From positions 310,001-374,000 of the forward strand of contig NZ_JACHXK010000003.1 in the NCBI RefSeq assembly GCF_014192105.1: 64,000 bases of DNA, in the 5' to 3' direction. Made by a program: the position numbers and the translations under genes. Positions 1-9,027 of the stretch are shown one piece after another. The notes under the pieces are model-generated. The model ran no database searches. It saw nothing but the letters and a program-made list of their open reading frames with translations, and was not told the DNA's origin. This DNA comes from Paenibacillus phyllosphaerae (lineage in GTDB: Bacteria > Bacillota > Bacilli > Paenibacillales > Paenibacillaceae). Numbering within the stretch: the first letter of the stretch is position 1; each line of letters opens with the position of its first letter.

Positions 1-297
1 CGACAAGAATTGGAATCCGACATCGTGGTGCAGCCCCTCGGACGGCGCGTCGAACCATTGCGCGAGCCGTTCATCCCACAGCCAAGCGGCCTCTTTGTAA
101 TGCGATCGCCCGGTCATATCGTACATGACCCACAAGATTCCCGGCCAGAAGCCGCTCGTCCACCAATCGGTGCTGCTGTCATCGTAGATACCGTCAGCGC
201 CTGCAAAATGAGGTGACTTGCTCCCGATCTGCCCGATCATCCGGTCGACTTTCGTTTCGAGTTTCTTTACTATTGCTGCAGCCTCTAGCTTTTTCAT
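1..297 (-). CDS. Glycoside hydrolase family 88 (unsaturated glucuronyl hydrolase), N-terminal part
   Basis: Only the first 99 codons are in the window; the gene continues beyond position 1. The start is the ATG at 297 behind an AAGGAGG-type site at about 303-310. The protein shows the tryptophan-rich stretch DWWTSGFWPGILWVMYD and then HHDVGFQF, which are typical of GH88 (alpha/alpha barrel enzymes that hydrolyse 4,5-unsaturated uronic acids from oligosaccharides made by polysaccharide lyases). No signal peptide is visible, so it should act in the cytoplasm on imported oligosaccharides. It is divergent from an AraC regulator, which may control it. The family call is by motif; GH105 is the main alternative. 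Confidence 0.8.
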   Translation of the reverse strand, partial: MKKLEAAAIVKKLETKVDRMIGQIGSKSPHFAGADGIYDDSSTDWWTSGFWPGILWVMYDMTGRSHYKEAAWLWDERLAQWFDAPSEGLHHDVGFQFLS

Positions 298-330
298 AAA
301 GTGCCTCCTTGGCTTTTTTTACATATAGGA

Positions 331-428
331 TAGTATAAGTTTCACATTTATACTTCAGCCTCTATGTCTCCGGAATGAAACTTAATACGCCGCAAGAGGA
401 CGGCGCAAGCCGTTTCACCTTGAATTGT
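331..428 (+). repeat. Dispersed structured element, copy 1 of 2
   Basis: A stretch of about 100 nt that matches 12677-12774 in block order and spacing: GTTTCAC (339), CTCCGGAATGAAAC (368), GACGGCG (399) and TTCAC (414). The distances between blocks are equal or differ by one base in the two copies. GTTTCA at 339 can pair with TGAAAC at 376, and a second GTTTCA at 412 could compete for the same partner; ACGGC-GCAA-GCCGT forms a further hairpin. It fills the space between the divergent GH88 and AraC genes. Function unknown. Confidence 0.7.
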
Positions 429-504
429 AGCTCCCTAGCATCTGGAAAAGTTGTGCTGCGATATGAGAAAATGTTGTTTAATTGTCGGCAATGGAGGTTT
501 CCGT

Positions 505-1368
505 TTGAAGCAGCCGTTCGATCCCGTCTTCTTCGATCGGGGGGACCCGATCTGGTATTACAAAGGCCGCGCCGACCAGCAATTCCGCGGATTCTATCAC
601 TGGCATCAATGCTGCGAGATTCTGCTCGTCCATGAAGGACGCGGCACCGTCATCGTCAATCAGGTGGCGCACGAGATCCGACGCGGCATGATGTTCTTCT
701 TCCAGCCCTATCAGCTGCACAACGTACATGCGGACGTCAGCATGAATCACCCTTACGTCAGGACGGTCATCTATCTGGACCCGATCATGACGGCTTCGCT
801 GCTGACGGGCTTCCCGAGGCGAAGCGAACGGTTTCGCAGGATGTGGCAGGAGCAGTCAGCCCAAGTCGCTTACGATCTGGAGGCCCTGATGCAGCAGGTG
901 GAATGGCTGTACGACCATGCTTATGAACGGATGCAAAAAGCAGATTCCGCCGAAGATTGGACGATGTTCATGCTTCAGCTCGTTCAGCATCTGGAACGTG
1001 CAGCAGATTCGACTGCAGCCGCAGAAGCGCTATCAGTCAATACGCATAGGCCGCTGCGTTATGCGGAGGCCATCATGCAATGGATCGAGCAGCATTATGC
1101 CGAAGACTTCTCGTTGGACCGCCTGGCAGACGAGATGCACCTGTCCAAATTCTATGTCTCGCGCGTGTTCCGCCTGGAGACCGGTAGCAGCATTACGGAT
1201 TACGTCACGGCCAGAAGGATGAAGCAGGCCTGCCGTCTGCTTCGGACAACCACGCTGCCCGTCGAGCGGATCGGCATTGAGGTCGGCTTGCCGAACGTTT
1301 CGTATTTCATCGCAGTGTTCAAAAAAATCGTCGGCACGACACCGCTGAAGTACCGCAGCGGGGACTAA
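505..1368 (+). CDS. AraC family transcriptional regulator (cupin sensor domain)
   Basis: A 287-residue regulator. Residues about 15-100 form a cupin-like AraC-type ligand domain (YHWHQCCEILLVHEG, then a PYQLHNVHAD stretch); residues about 190-285 form two helix-turn-helix motifs (LDRLADEMHLSKFYVSRVF and VERIGIEVGLPNVSYFIAVF). I chose the TTG at 505 because GGAGG lies at 493-497, 7 nt upstream; the upstream ATG candidates lack such a site. It is divergent from the GH88 gene and is probably its local sugar-responsive activator, which is inference from position. Confidence 0.82.
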   Translation: MKQPFDPVFFDRGDPIWYYKGRADQQFRGFYHWHQCCEILLVHEGRGTVIVNQVAHEIRRGMMFFFQPYQLHNVHADVSMNHPYVRTVIYLDPIMTASLLTGFPRRSERFRRMWQEQSAQVAYDLEALMQQVEWLYDHAYERMQKADSAEDWTMFMLQLVQHLERAADSTAAAEALSVNTHRPLRYAEAIMQWIEQHYAEDFSLDRLADEMHLSKFYVSRVFRLETGSSITDYVTARRMKQACRLLRTTTLPVERIGIEVGLPNVSYFIAVFKKIVGTTPLKYRSGD

Positions 1369-1395
1369 CCGCATACGAGGAGGATTACTCTGTCT

Positions 1396-1779
1396 ATGAA
1401 GCTGAATCATCTGCATCATGTCGCTATTATTTGTTCCGATTATGAGGTATCCAAAAGGTTCTATGTCGAGATTCTCGGTCTGCCCATCATTCAGGAGACA
1501 TACCGTGCCGAGCGGGATTCCTACAAATTGGATCTGCACATCGGACAAAGCCAGATCGAGCTCTTCTCTTTCCCGAACAGCCCGAAGCGCCCGAGCTACC
1601 CCGAAGCGAGAGGCTTGCGACATCTGGCCTTCGAGGTGGACGATATGGACGAGACGATACAGGAGCTGACGACGCATGGCATTAACGTCGAGCCTGTCCG
1701 CGTTGACGAGACGACCGGGAAGCGATTCACCTTCTTCAGCGATCCGGATGAGCTGCCGATCGAATTGTACGAGAAGTAA
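1396..1779 (+). CDS. VOC (glyoxalase I-like) family protein
   Basis: 127 residues with one vicinal-oxygen-chelate fold: an N-terminal LNHLHHVAIICSDYEVSKRFYVEILG module and a second half RHLAFEVDDMDETIQELTTHGI ending in FFSDPDELPIELYE. The candidate metal ligands are the His near residue 6, the Glu around 56, the His in LRHLAFEV and the terminal Glu, as in GloA and its close relatives. It lies 27 nt behind the AraC gene with AGGAGG at about 1378, so it is probably co-transcribed with it. It could be a lactoylglutathione-lyase-like enzyme or a dioxygenase; the substrate cannot be told. Confidence 0.8.
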   Translation: MKLNHLHHVAIICSDYEVSKRFYVEILGLPIIQETYRAERDSYKLDLHIGQSQIELFSFPNSPKRPSYPEARGLRHLAFEVDDMDETIQELTTHGINVEPVRVDETTGKRFTFFSDPDELPIELYEK

Positions 1780-1836
1780 TCGACTAGCGGCGGACGAACA
1801 AGCAAGCAGCCAGAATATGCAAGAGCACGTTGCAAT

Positions 1837-1867
1837 GGCACTGCCCGATAAGGGCGGTGCCTTTTTT
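1837..1867 (+). terminator. Rho-independent terminator
   Basis: Ten-base-pair stem GGCACTGCCC/GGGCGGTGCC with loop GATAA-type bases, followed by six T. It ends the AraC-VOC unit. Confidence 0.85.
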
Positions 1868-1942
1868 GCAGTGATAACCGAACATTTCCAGCAAAATAAG
1901 GCGGCTGCGACGAACGTTCCCTATCTTAGTTGTATACAATGT

Positions 1943-1972
1943 AACGACTTAGAATGCGATTTTCATAGATTA
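1943..1972 (+). promoter_or_regulatory. Candidate SigK (late mother-cell) promoter
   Basis: CATAGATTA at 1964-1972 matches the CATAnnnTA -10 of SigK exactly. AACG at 1943-1946, 17 nt upstream, is close to the mACm -35. It lies 23 nt before the first gene of the glycosyltransferase cluster. I see no equally good SigA promoter in this gap. The consensus is short, so chance is possible. Confidence 0.5.
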
Positions 1973-1994
1973 GCGATCAGGATGGGAGTGAACC

Positions 1995-2390
1995 ATGAAA
2001 ATTATTGTGAATGAGAGAGAGCTGAAGGAGTATATGGAAGGTTTGGCGCGCATCGTTTACCCTGCGTTCGCGGGGAAAGAGACGTTTACGGCTGTACCGG
2101 CCGAGCAGGATCAGGACGAATTACGCCGGATCATTCGGGAAGAGCTGAAGGCTGCATTCGGGGCCATCGATAGAGGAACATCAGGAGATCTGCAGCGCAT
2201 GCAGCAGACGCTGGACCGTCACTCCGGCAAAGTCACGGAGCTGATGACGCCGGCAGGTACCGTAGAAGGGGCAATCGAGAGCGTCGGAGGCGATCATGTG
2301 CGGCTGCGGGAGACCGGTGGGACGAGCGTGCTTGTACCGCTCTCGCAGGTCGTGTCGTTCCAACTGAGCGGAAAGCAGGTGGAACGATGA
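1995..2390 (+). CDS. Hypothetical protein, first gene of a glycosyltransferase cluster
   Basis: 131 residues with no signal peptide or membrane segment. The N-terminal half is charged and helical (DELRRIIREELKAAFG). The C-terminal 50 residues look like a small beta-barrel (GTVEGAIESVGGDHVRLRET, then SVLVPLSQVVSF), the same style as the next gene and reminiscent of small Sm-like DUF2642 proteins of spore formers. A GGGAG ribosome site at about 1984 supports the ATG at 1995. The stop overlaps the next start (ATGA), so the two are translationally coupled. A spore-surface role is inference from the SigK-like promoter and the neighbours. Confidence 0.75.
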   Translation: MKIIVNERELKEYMEGLARIVYPAFAGKETFTAVPAEQDQDELRRIIREELKAAFGAIDRGTSGDLQRMQQTLDRHSGKVTELMTPAGTVEGAIESVGGDHVRLRETGGTSVLVPLSQVVSFQLSGKQVER

Positions 2391-2581
2391 TCGAGGAGCT
2401 GCAGGGGCTAATCGGCAAGCAGGTTCAGTTGGCAAGCGCGCTTGAGACCATCAGCGGCGTACTGGTTTCGGTGGACGCTGCTGCGGTCACGCTGCGGACG
2501 TCCGAAGTATACGGCTATGAGAACGGCAGCTATGCCATAGTGCAAATTCGTTTTATTGCCTACGTCCGCAACTTATCTTAG
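2387..2581 (+). CDS. Small Sm-like barrel protein, hypothetical
   Basis: A 64-residue protein starting in an ATGA overlap with the upstream gene. Alternating hydrophobic strands (LIGKQVQLASALETISGVLV, then AAAVTLRTSEVYG and IVQIRFIAYVRNL) suggest a compact beta-barrel of the DUF2642 kind and a paralogous relation to the C-terminus of its upstream neighbour. No catalytic motif is visible. It may be a structural or adaptor protein for the glycosylated layer made by the following genes; that is inference. Confidence 0.7.
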   Translation: MIEELQGLIGKQVQLASALETISGVLVSVDAAAVTLRTSEVYGYENGSYAIVQIRFIAYVRNLS

Positions 2582-2602
2582 GCGTTGAAAGGGGAGATGA
2601 AG

Positions 2603-3328
2603 GTGTCATATCCACGGGTGCCAGGCCTGGTCAGCATAGTGACCACCGTCTATAACAAGCTTCCTTACGTCAAGGAATGCTTGGACAGCATCCTCAATCA
2701 GACTTATCCGAGCTGGGAGCTGATCGTCATTGACGACGCTTCGACAGACGGATCGTATGAGCTTGTCACGCATTGGCTGAATCAGCACGAAGCGGAGCTG
2801 TCCGGCAGTCAAGGGATTTACACGATGCGGCTGCCCCGCAATACGGGATATGCAGGCGCAGTTACGGCAGGCATGTTCCTGGCCAAAGGAGAATTCATCG
2901 CCATTCAGGATGCGGATGACCTCTCCCATCCGGATCGGCTGGCCAAGCAGGTCCGCTATCTCCAAGAGCATCCGCACATCGAGCTGCTCGGCACGAACTA
3001 CGAGGTATTCGAGGACGGCTCGCCTGATCGGCGGTCACCGGCAAGGTGGCTTCGGTATGGAGAGCAGATCGGCAGAACCTATGCGGCTGGAGGGCACTGC
3101 ATCTGTCACGGCACGACGATGTTCCGCGGCGAACTGTTCGATCGGATCGGAGGGCATACGCGCCGCATTGAAGGAGCAGAGGATTATGAATTCATTGCCA
3201 AGTCGATCCGGCCTGGGGCACGCAATGTCGAGAATTTGACGGATGTGCTCTACTTCTATCGCAGGCATCTCAAGCAACGCTCACGCCAATACTTCGGCCA
3301 ATCCGCGGCGGAGCGCGATGATGAGTAG
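2603..3328 (+). CDS. Family 2 glycosyltransferase
   Basis: 241 residues with a GT-A fold: VSIVTTVYNKLPYVKECLDSI, then VIDDASTDGS and the metal-binding IQDADD motif near residue 108, where family 2 enzymes bind the nucleotide sugar. There is no membrane segment. The GTG at 2603 is preferred because AAAGGGGAG ends 6 nt before it; TTG 2585 and ATG 2597 are in frame but badly placed relative to that site. Its end overlaps the next glycosyltransferase. The sugar and acceptor are unknown. Confidence 0.82.
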   Translation: MSYPRVPGLVSIVTTVYNKLPYVKECLDSILNQTYPSWELIVIDDASTDGSYELVTHWLNQHEAELSGSQGIYTMRLPRNTGYAGAVTAGMFLAKGEFIAIQDADDLSHPDRLAKQVRYLQEHPHIELLGTNYEVFEDGSPDRRSPARWLRYGEQIGRTYAAGGHCICHGTTMFRGELFDRIGGHTRRIEGAEDYEFIAKSIRPGARNVENLTDVLYFYRRHLKQRSRQYFGQSAAERDDE

Positions 3329-4481
3329 CCGCCTTAGGGTGCTGCAGGTCATGGACAGCCTGGCTGTAGGCGGAACGGAAACCTATGTGCTGAGCTTGAT
3401 CAAAACATTCCCTGCCCTAGGCATACAGCCCTCCTATGCCGGAGCGGGCGGCGTCCTCTACGAGGCGTTCGCAAGAGCCGGTTGCCCGATCCACTACGTC
3501 GACCTGACGGCCGAGCAGCTGCTCGCGCCGCAGTGGAAGGAAGATACCGAGCTTGCGCTGCTGCAAGTCATGCGTCATCGCCGAATCGATCTTGTGCATG
3601 TCCATCAGACCCCGTCCGGACTGTATGCGGCAGCCGCTGCCCGCCGGCTCGGAATTCCGGTTGTATTCACCGTGCATGGGGCCTATTATGCTCCGGATCA
3701 GCTGCGGTTCATGTCGGACTACGGCTGCGCATTTGTAAGCGTAAGCGTGCCGGTGCAAACTTACTTGGCGCGCCAAGGCATTCCGTCGGCACTGATTGCC
3801 AACGGCGTCGATTTTGAACAATTTCACTTTGCGCCCTCGGTGGAGCTGCGCGAATCGCTCGGTATTCCGTCTCATGAACCGGTTATCGTCTATGCCTCAA
3901 GGCTGGCCTGGGATAAAGCGGCCGTATGCGCCATGCTCATCCGAGCGGCGCGGTCGGTCCGGATGGAAGACCGGCTCCCGTTGCATGTTGTCGTCGCCGG
4001 GAGCGGGAATCAATATGGGGCGATTGCGGAGCTTGCGGGCACAGCCAACAACGATTACGGCACAACTTTCGTCCATATGGTCGGCAGTCAGACGCATATG
4101 CGCGGCTATTACGGTTTAGGCGACCTGGTTGTCGGGACGGGGCGCGTGGCGCTCGAAGCGATGGCATGCGGCAAGCCGGTGCTGGCGATCGGCAACCACG
4201 GCTACTTCGGCCTCGTGGAGAAGGAATCTTACGAGGAGGCATGGGGCTATTATTTCGGCGATCATGCGTCCAAGCAGCGCCCGGATGAGCAGTTGATCGC
4301 AAGCGCTTTGCGCCATGCTTTCGCCTCGCCGGAACGGCTGGCCGAGTTGGGGCGGGATGCGCGGGGATGGGCGATGTCGCAATTCAATATCCATGACAAG
4401 GCTACTGCGATGAAAGAGCTCTACGTCTCGCTTCTAGGCCCTGCATCCGCCGGCAGACACAATGAAGGGGGAGTGAGCTGA
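3321..4481 (+). CDS. Family 4/1-type glycosyltransferase
   Basis: 386 residues with a GT-B fold: an N-terminal domain starting LRVLQVMDSLAVGGTETYVL, with the glycine-rich loop of GT4 enzymes, and a C-terminal nucleotide-sugar domain with ANGVDFEQF, YASRLAWDKA and GRVALEAMACGKPVLAIG (the E-x7-E type region). The start at 3321 (or 3318) overlaps the end of the preceding gene, with GCGGAG upstream. It presumably adds a sugar to the same surface polymer as its neighbours. Confidence 0.82.
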   Translation: MSSRLRVLQVMDSLAVGGTETYVLSLIKTFPALGIQPSYAGAGGVLYEAFARAGCPIHYVDLTAEQLLAPQWKEDTELALLQVMRHRRIDLVHVHQTPSGLYAAAAARRLGIPVVFTVHGAYYAPDQLRFMSDYGCAFVSVSVPVQTYLARQGIPSALIANGVDFEQFHFAPSVELRESLGIPSHEPVIVYASRLAWDKAAVCAMLIRAARSVRMEDRLPLHVVVAGSGNQYGAIAELAGTANNDYGTTFVHMVGSQTHMRGYYGLGDLVVGTGRVALEAMACGKPVLAIGNHGYFGLVEKESYEEAWGYYFGDHASKQRPDEQLIASALRHAFASPERLAELGRDARGWAMSQFNIHDKATAMKELYVSLLGPASAGRHNEGGVS

Positions 4482-4484
4482 CGA

Positions 4485-5558
4485 ATGCGCAGCATTTTAT
4501 ATTTGGGATGGATCGGCTTCCATAACTTAGGGGACGAGTGGATGTGGGAAGTTTTCCGCGATCTGGCAGCGGACTATGTGGATGACGGGCAAGCTCGCGT
4601 TATTCCGTCCGTTCCGGGCGTAGATTGGAAGAATGTCGGCTTGTACGATACGGTCGTTCTGGGCGGCGGCTCGCTTCTCATCCCCGGTTATGTGGAGCTC
4701 ATGCACGAAGCGTTGGAGAGGGGCAAGCAAGCGGTCATCTGGGGAAGCGGACATGATCGGCTGCATCGGCTGCTGACCGGACCTGACGGCGGAGCCATGC
4801 CCGATCGAGCTGTCGAAAGCGAGCCGTATCGCAAGAAGCTGGCTGAGCTGCTGAAGCATTCGGCATACAGCGGCGTGAGAGGACCTTGGACGATCGATTA
4901 CTTGGAATCGCTCGGCGCTCCGGTGGAGCGTGTCGCGATCAGCGGCGATCCGGCGCTCTTGATGACTTCGAGCCTGGGAGCAGCCGAAGTTTCGCGCCAG
5001 AAGCGCGGGCGCGGTGCCTCGCCTGTTATCGGGATCAATTGGGGGACCTCGTACAACAAGATCTATGGCGGCAATGAAACCGAGGTAGAGGAAGCGCTCG
5101 CCTTAGCCGGCAAGGCCTTAATCAATCAAGGGTACCGACTGTATCTATACGGGGTATGGGGACCGGACGGTGAAGCGCTGACGCGACTCTATCGCAAGAT
5201 CGGCGATCCGGAACATGCGACGCTCGACACGAAGGTGTACAAGGCTTCCGAGTATGTGCAGCTGTTATCCGAGTTCACGGCAACGATCAACTTCAAGCTG
5301 CATGCCAATCTCCTCTCGGCAGCCGCGAATGTGCCGTTCGTCTGCATCGGTTACCGGTTCAAGAGCTTCGACCTTATGACAGCGCTCGGTCTGGCGGACT
5401 ATATCGTCGCAGCCAATGACCCTCGGTTGGCTGATCGGCTTGTGGAACGGTCTGTTTCTGCAAGCACGCAATTCCGTTTATTTGCCGAGAAACTCGAGGT
5501 TGCTCGAACCGCGGCTCAGGATTCGCTTACCCGGCCGTTCCGGGAAGGGATTTTATAG
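4485..5558 (+). CDS. Polysaccharide pyruvyl transferase family protein
   Basis: 357 residues. The start MRSILYLGWIGFHNLGDEWMW, the strand VVLGGGSLLIPGY near residue 60, and the later blocks SGVRGPWTIDYLESLG, IAISGDPALL-type and TINFKLHANLLSAAANVPFVCIGY are those of the PS_pyruv_trans family (CsaB relatives), which transfers pyruvate from phosphoenolpyruvate onto sugars of cell-surface polymers. It starts 3 nt after the upstream glycosyltransferase, so it belongs to the same operon. Pyruvylated sugars often anchor SLH-domain proteins or decorate spore surfaces; which applies here is open. Confidence 0.82.
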   Translation: MRSILYLGWIGFHNLGDEWMWEVFRDLAADYVDDGQARVIPSVPGVDWKNVGLYDTVVLGGGSLLIPGYVELMHEALERGKQAVIWGSGHDRLHRLLTGPDGGAMPDRAVESEPYRKKLAELLKHSAYSGVRGPWTIDYLESLGAPVERVAISGDPALLMTSSLGAAEVSRQKRGRGASPVIGINWGTSYNKIYGGNETEVEEALALAGKALINQGYRLYLYGVWGPDGEALTRLYRKIGDPEHATLDTKVYKASEYVQLLSEFTATINFKLHANLLSAAANVPFVCIGYRFKSFDLMTALGLADYIVAANDPRLADRLVERSVSASTQFRLFAEKLEVARTAAQDSLTRPFREGIL

Positions 5559-5580
5559 TCCAACCTAACGTTTAGGAAGA

Positions 5581-5623
5581 GGGGATTTCCGGAGGTTATG
5601 CGGGAATTTCCTTTTCTTTTTTT
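5581..5623 (+). terminator. Rho-independent terminator of the glycosyltransferase operon
   Basis: GGGGATTTCC (5581-5590) pairs along its whole length with GGGAATTTCC (5602-5611) using three G-T wobbles, followed by a T-rich run. The rest of the gap to 5770 shows no clear feature. Confidence 0.7.
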
Positions 5624-5770
5624 GTTCGGATAATAAGGCGACAAAAATTGACGAATTTCTACTTTTATCATCTTGTCATGACCGTTTTAGCGAAGTAATA
5701 TTACGATGATACACTGCGAACTAGTGCTTTAGAAACAGCAAGTGGTCAATACAATTGGGGATGTGGGTCT

Positions 5771-7246
5771 ATGGACAGAATGACCGCAATATTGCAAGAA
5801 GATTTACGCTTGAAGAACCGTCTCGTGTTTATCGCTTTAACGATTACGGTTGTACTTGCCGCACTGATGTATTTTTCGATTTCGCTGGACATGACCCGCA
5901 AGCTGACGCTCATTGCCGTTGACGTGACGTCGATTGTCGTAGTCGGTTTTATGCATTTTCGTAGCGTGAAGGAGAGGGCTGTCCCGTACGTGGCAGTCGG
6001 TATGCTGACCGTTATTTTCCTGGTCACCTCATTCGTTATCCCCAGCGTGGTGAATGTTCTGCAAGTTTACTTTATTCTGGCGGTCTCGCTCGTATATATG
6101 AATCGCAAAGTGCTCTCCACCGGCTTTGTTGCAGGCGCGGTCTTGCTCGGCGCTTATTTCTATAACGGCGACCAGTTCGGATTGAAGCCCGATCATATCA
6201 TTGCGCATGTTTTCTTCTACCTGGTGATCAGCATTACGCTGCTCAGCTTCCAGAAGATTGCCGACCGCATGCTCGGTCAGCTCGGCGCTACGCAAACGGA
6301 GACGCAAGAATTGCTCCACAAAATCGAAGGGCAAAGCGCCATGCTGCGTGACAGCGTTATGGTGATCTCGGATAATATGCGAACGGTCTCTGCCGGCAGC
6401 AGCGAGAATGCGGTGTCTTTCAAGGAGATGAACAAAGCGGTCCAGGATATTTCCGACGGGGCCGTGTCGCAAACGGAAGTGCTGCTCGAGGTATCCGAAT
6501 CCGTGCGCACGAGCAACGAGCAGCTGCAGGTCATGTTCCAATCGCTTCACCAACTGCGCTCCATGACCGAGCACGCGGCGGATTCTTCGGGTAAAGGAGA
6601 AGGCATCGTCGGTGATCTCTATTCCCTCATCACCGAGTTCGAAGGCCAAGTACAGCATGCTGCCACTGAAGTGGACAAGCTGGCTGCGCAGGTTCACTCG
6701 TCTGCCCAGCTCATCTCGACGATCCAAGAGATTGCCTCTCAGACCAATTTGCTCTCGCTGAATGCCAGTATTGAAGCAGCCAGAGCAGGCGAAGCGGGCA
6801 AAGGGTTTGCCGTTGTCGCCTCCGAGATCCGCAAGCTGGCCGACATGTCGGCGCAAGCAGCCGAGCAGATCTCCGGCAATCTGAACAACGTTGCTTCCAC
6901 CTCGAACAGCACGCAGAGCAACATGCGATCCATCGCCTTACAGATGCAGCAATGTTTGCGGATGGCGGTCGAGACCAAAGAAATTTTCATGCAGATTAAC
7001 GAATCCGTTATCGAGTTGAACCGGCAAGCGAGCAACTATGACGGTTCCATTCAGTCGGTCGCCGCTTCCTCGGAGACGATCGAGAAGTCTTCGACCTATC
7101 TGGCTTCGGTCAGCGAAGAGACGACGGCAACGCTGCAGCAGCTGGCTGCTACATTGAATGTGCTGGTGAACCAGAATGCCAATGTGCTCGAACGCATCCA
7201 GCACAATGAACGGGCGCTGGAGGATCTGGTAGCCGCCACGGCTTAG
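5771..7246 (+). CDS. Methyl-accepting chemotaxis protein with polytopic membrane sensor
   Basis: 491 residues. The first ~165 hold five or six hydrophobic helices (such as [19 protein letters not shown]) with very short loops and no large extracellular domain. There is no recognisable HAMP. The cytoplasmic part is a long coiled coil whose hairpin tip, about residues 313-362, carries [20 protein letters not shown] and the following [16 protein letters not shown], the conserved region that contacts CheA/CheW. It stands alone between terminators. A membrane-embedded sensor suggests that it detects a membrane or energy state; that is inference. Confidence 0.88.
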   Translation: MDRMTAILQEDLRLKNRLVFIALTITVVLAALMYFSISLDMTRKLTLIAVDVTSIVVVGFMHFRSVKERAVPYVAVGMLTVIFLVTSFVIPSVVNVLQVYFILAVSLVYMNRKVLSTGFVAGAVLLGAYFYNGDQFGLKPDHIIAHVFFYLVISITLLSFQKIADRMLGQLGATQTETQELLHKIEGQSAMLRDSVMVISDNMRTVSAGSSENAVSFKEMNKAVQDISDGAVSQTEVLLEVSESVRTSNEQLQVMFQSLHQLRSMTEHAADSSGKGEGIVGDLYSLITEFEGQVQHAATEVDKLAAQVHSSAQLISTIQEIASQTNLLSLNASIEAARAGEAGKGFAVVASEIRKLADMSAQAAEQISGNLNNVASTSNSTQSNMRSIALQMQQCLRMAVETKEIFMQINESVIELNRQASNYDGSIQSVAASSETIEKSSTYLASVSEETTATLQQLAATLNVLVNQNANVLERIQHNERALEDLVAATA

Positions 7247-7269
7247 AGATTCGAATAGGAAAAAGCAAA

Positions 7270-7316
7270 GAGACGATCATCCGGGCAGTCTGCATTCTGC
7301 CCGGGGATCGTCTCTT
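7270..7316. terminator. Bidirectional terminator
   Basis: AGAGACGATC/GATCGTCTCT with an inner CCGGGCAG/CTGCCCGG stem, T-rich on both sides. It separates the convergent chemoreceptor and histidine kinase genes. Confidence 0.85.
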
Positions 7317-7428
7317 CTTATATCCGCTAAAGCACTGGGGAGAGTGATTGGCGTACGTTCATCATAGCGCCGTAACCTTAAAACAAGATGAAAACAGCCT
7401 GATGAATGGCTTAAAAATGCAACGTTAC

Positions 7429-9027
7429 TTAAATCCGGTTCGAATCGAGCGGAAGCCGGATCAGGAACACGGCGCCTTCACCCGGCGGACTTTTGGCCTC
7501 GATCGCGCCTAGATGGGCTTCGATAATGGACCGGCTGATGGATAGGCCGAGCCCGGCGCCGCCATATTTGCGCGTGCGGGAAGAATCGCTCCGGTAGAAT
7601 CGCTCGAACAGGCGGGGCAGATGCTCCTGGCCGATCCCGGATCCATTGTCCCGCACGGCGAGCATCGCCTCCGTATCATCGGCCGTAAGCTGAATCTCGA
7701 TAAGGCCTTTGTCCGGTTCGGTATGCTGGACGGCATTGTGGAACAGGTTGAGGATGACCTGCTTGATTTTATCCGGGTCCAGTTGCAGTTGTACGGGCTC
7801 GTCGAGCAGCAGCCGTACGGTGCGTTCTCCGGCAAGCACTTGCAGTTGCGGCTCCATCTCCTGCAGGAGCGCCGCGAGCTTTACTTCCTTGAAGGTCAGC
7901 TGCGGCTCGCGGTCCAGCTTGGCCAGGAGCAGCAAGTCCTCGACCAATTTGTTAATGCGCCGGGATTCGTTATGCATGCTCTTGATAGCCGAACGGAGCT
8001 GATCGGGATTGGTCACCGCGCCGCGCAGCAGAATCTCAAGGAAGCCGTGTATGGAAGTAAGCGGCGTCCGCAGCTCATGCGAGGCGTCGGCTATGAACTG
8101 CCGCATCCGTTCCTTGGCGGCCCGTTCCGCCTCGAAGGAAGCATCGAGCCTGTCCAGCATATGGTTGAAGGAGATGGAGAGCCGGTCAATCTCCTCCTGT
8201 CCTTGGCTAGTGGGGAGCTTCTCGGTCAAATTCCCGGCATCGGTCTGCTCGACGGCCGTTACCACGCGCGAGAGCGGCACCAGCGTGCGCCGAAGCAGCG
8301 GCAGGAGCAGCGCGGCGCCAGCCGACAGCGCAAGCGCCGACAAGCCGCTGAAGATGAGCAACTGCTGCATGATGACGTCCTGCAGCTCTGTCGTGTAGAC
8401 GCCCATCTGCATAATCGCGTTGCTTTTACGATTAGGCGGACCTACAGTGCGGAATACGACCAGCTGTTCATTGCCCTCGGCATCCTCAAGCAGACGGTAA
8501 TTCGTCTGCGACCGCTCCGGCTGCGGCTTGTCGCGCATCGCTTCATATTCGGACGCTGGCAGCTGAGGAGATAATAGGCCGTCCTCGGCGGACAAGTCGA
8601 CGAAATTGCCATCCGCGTCGAAATAAGCAAGCGACGTATCCGACAAGAAGAAGGATGGGCGCCCGGGCCGGTGAGGCGTCGTGCTATCGGCAGGTTGTGC
8701 CGCGTCCGTATCCTTAACGTCCTCGTTACTGTCATCTGCTGCAAAAGATCCGTCAGTAGCTGGAGCCTGTTTCTCCGGACCGGCGGCATTACCGCGTTCC
8801 CGGGTAGGCGGACCGGATAGTCCGCTATCGTTGTTGTTCGAGAACATCTCGACCGGGGTGGACATCAGCTGCGATGAGAGCGCTTCGGCCTTGTTGCGAT
8901 AGAGGAATCCTTTCATCAGCCAATATTGCATCAGTCCGATCAGCAGCAGAATGCCCGCGATCAGCAGGATCGACCGGAACAGCAGCTGGTAGCGTAAGGA
9001 ACGGGGGCCGGTCAGCAGCCGTTTCAT
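7429..9027 (-). CDS. Two-component sensor histidine kinase
   Basis: 532 residues: membrane helix at about 18-36, an extracytoplasmic domain of about 180 residues (its first part low-complexity and Asp/Asn/Pro-rich), a second helix at about 219-245, HAMP, HisKA with the phosphorylated His in ASHELRTP near residue 316, and HATPase_c with NLFHNAVQH, RDNGSGIG and GLGLSISRSI. It starts in an ATGA overlap with the response regulator stop, so the two genes are coupled. It should phosphorylate that OmpR-type partner. The signal is unknown; the low-complexity part of the external loop gives no clue. Confidence 0.93.
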   Translation of the reverse strand: MKRLLTGPRSLRYQLLFRSILLIAGILLLIGLMQYWLMKGFLYRNKAEALSSQLMSTPVEMFSNNNDSGLSGPPTRERGNAAGPEKQAPATDGSFAADDSNEDVKDTDAAQPADSTTPHRPGRPSFFLSDTSLAYFDADGNFVDLSAEDGLLSPQLPASEYEAMRDKPQPERSQTNYRLLEDAEGNEQLVVFRTVGPPNRKSNAIMQMGVYTTELQDVIMQQLLIFSGLSALALSAGAALLLPLLRRTLVPLSRVVTAVEQTDAGNLTEKLPTSQGQEEIDRLSISFNHMLDRLDASFEAERAAKERMRQFIADASHELRTPLTSIHGFLEILLRGAVTNPDQLRSAIKSMHNESRRINKLVEDLLLLAKLDREPQLTFKEVKLAALLQEMEPQLQVLAGERTVRLLLDEPVQLQLDPDKIKQVILNLFHNAVQHTEPDKGLIEIQLTADDTEAMLAVRDNGSGIGQEHLPRLFERFYRSDSSRTRKYGGAGLGLSISRSIIEAHLGAIEAKSPPGEGAVFLIRLPLDSNRI

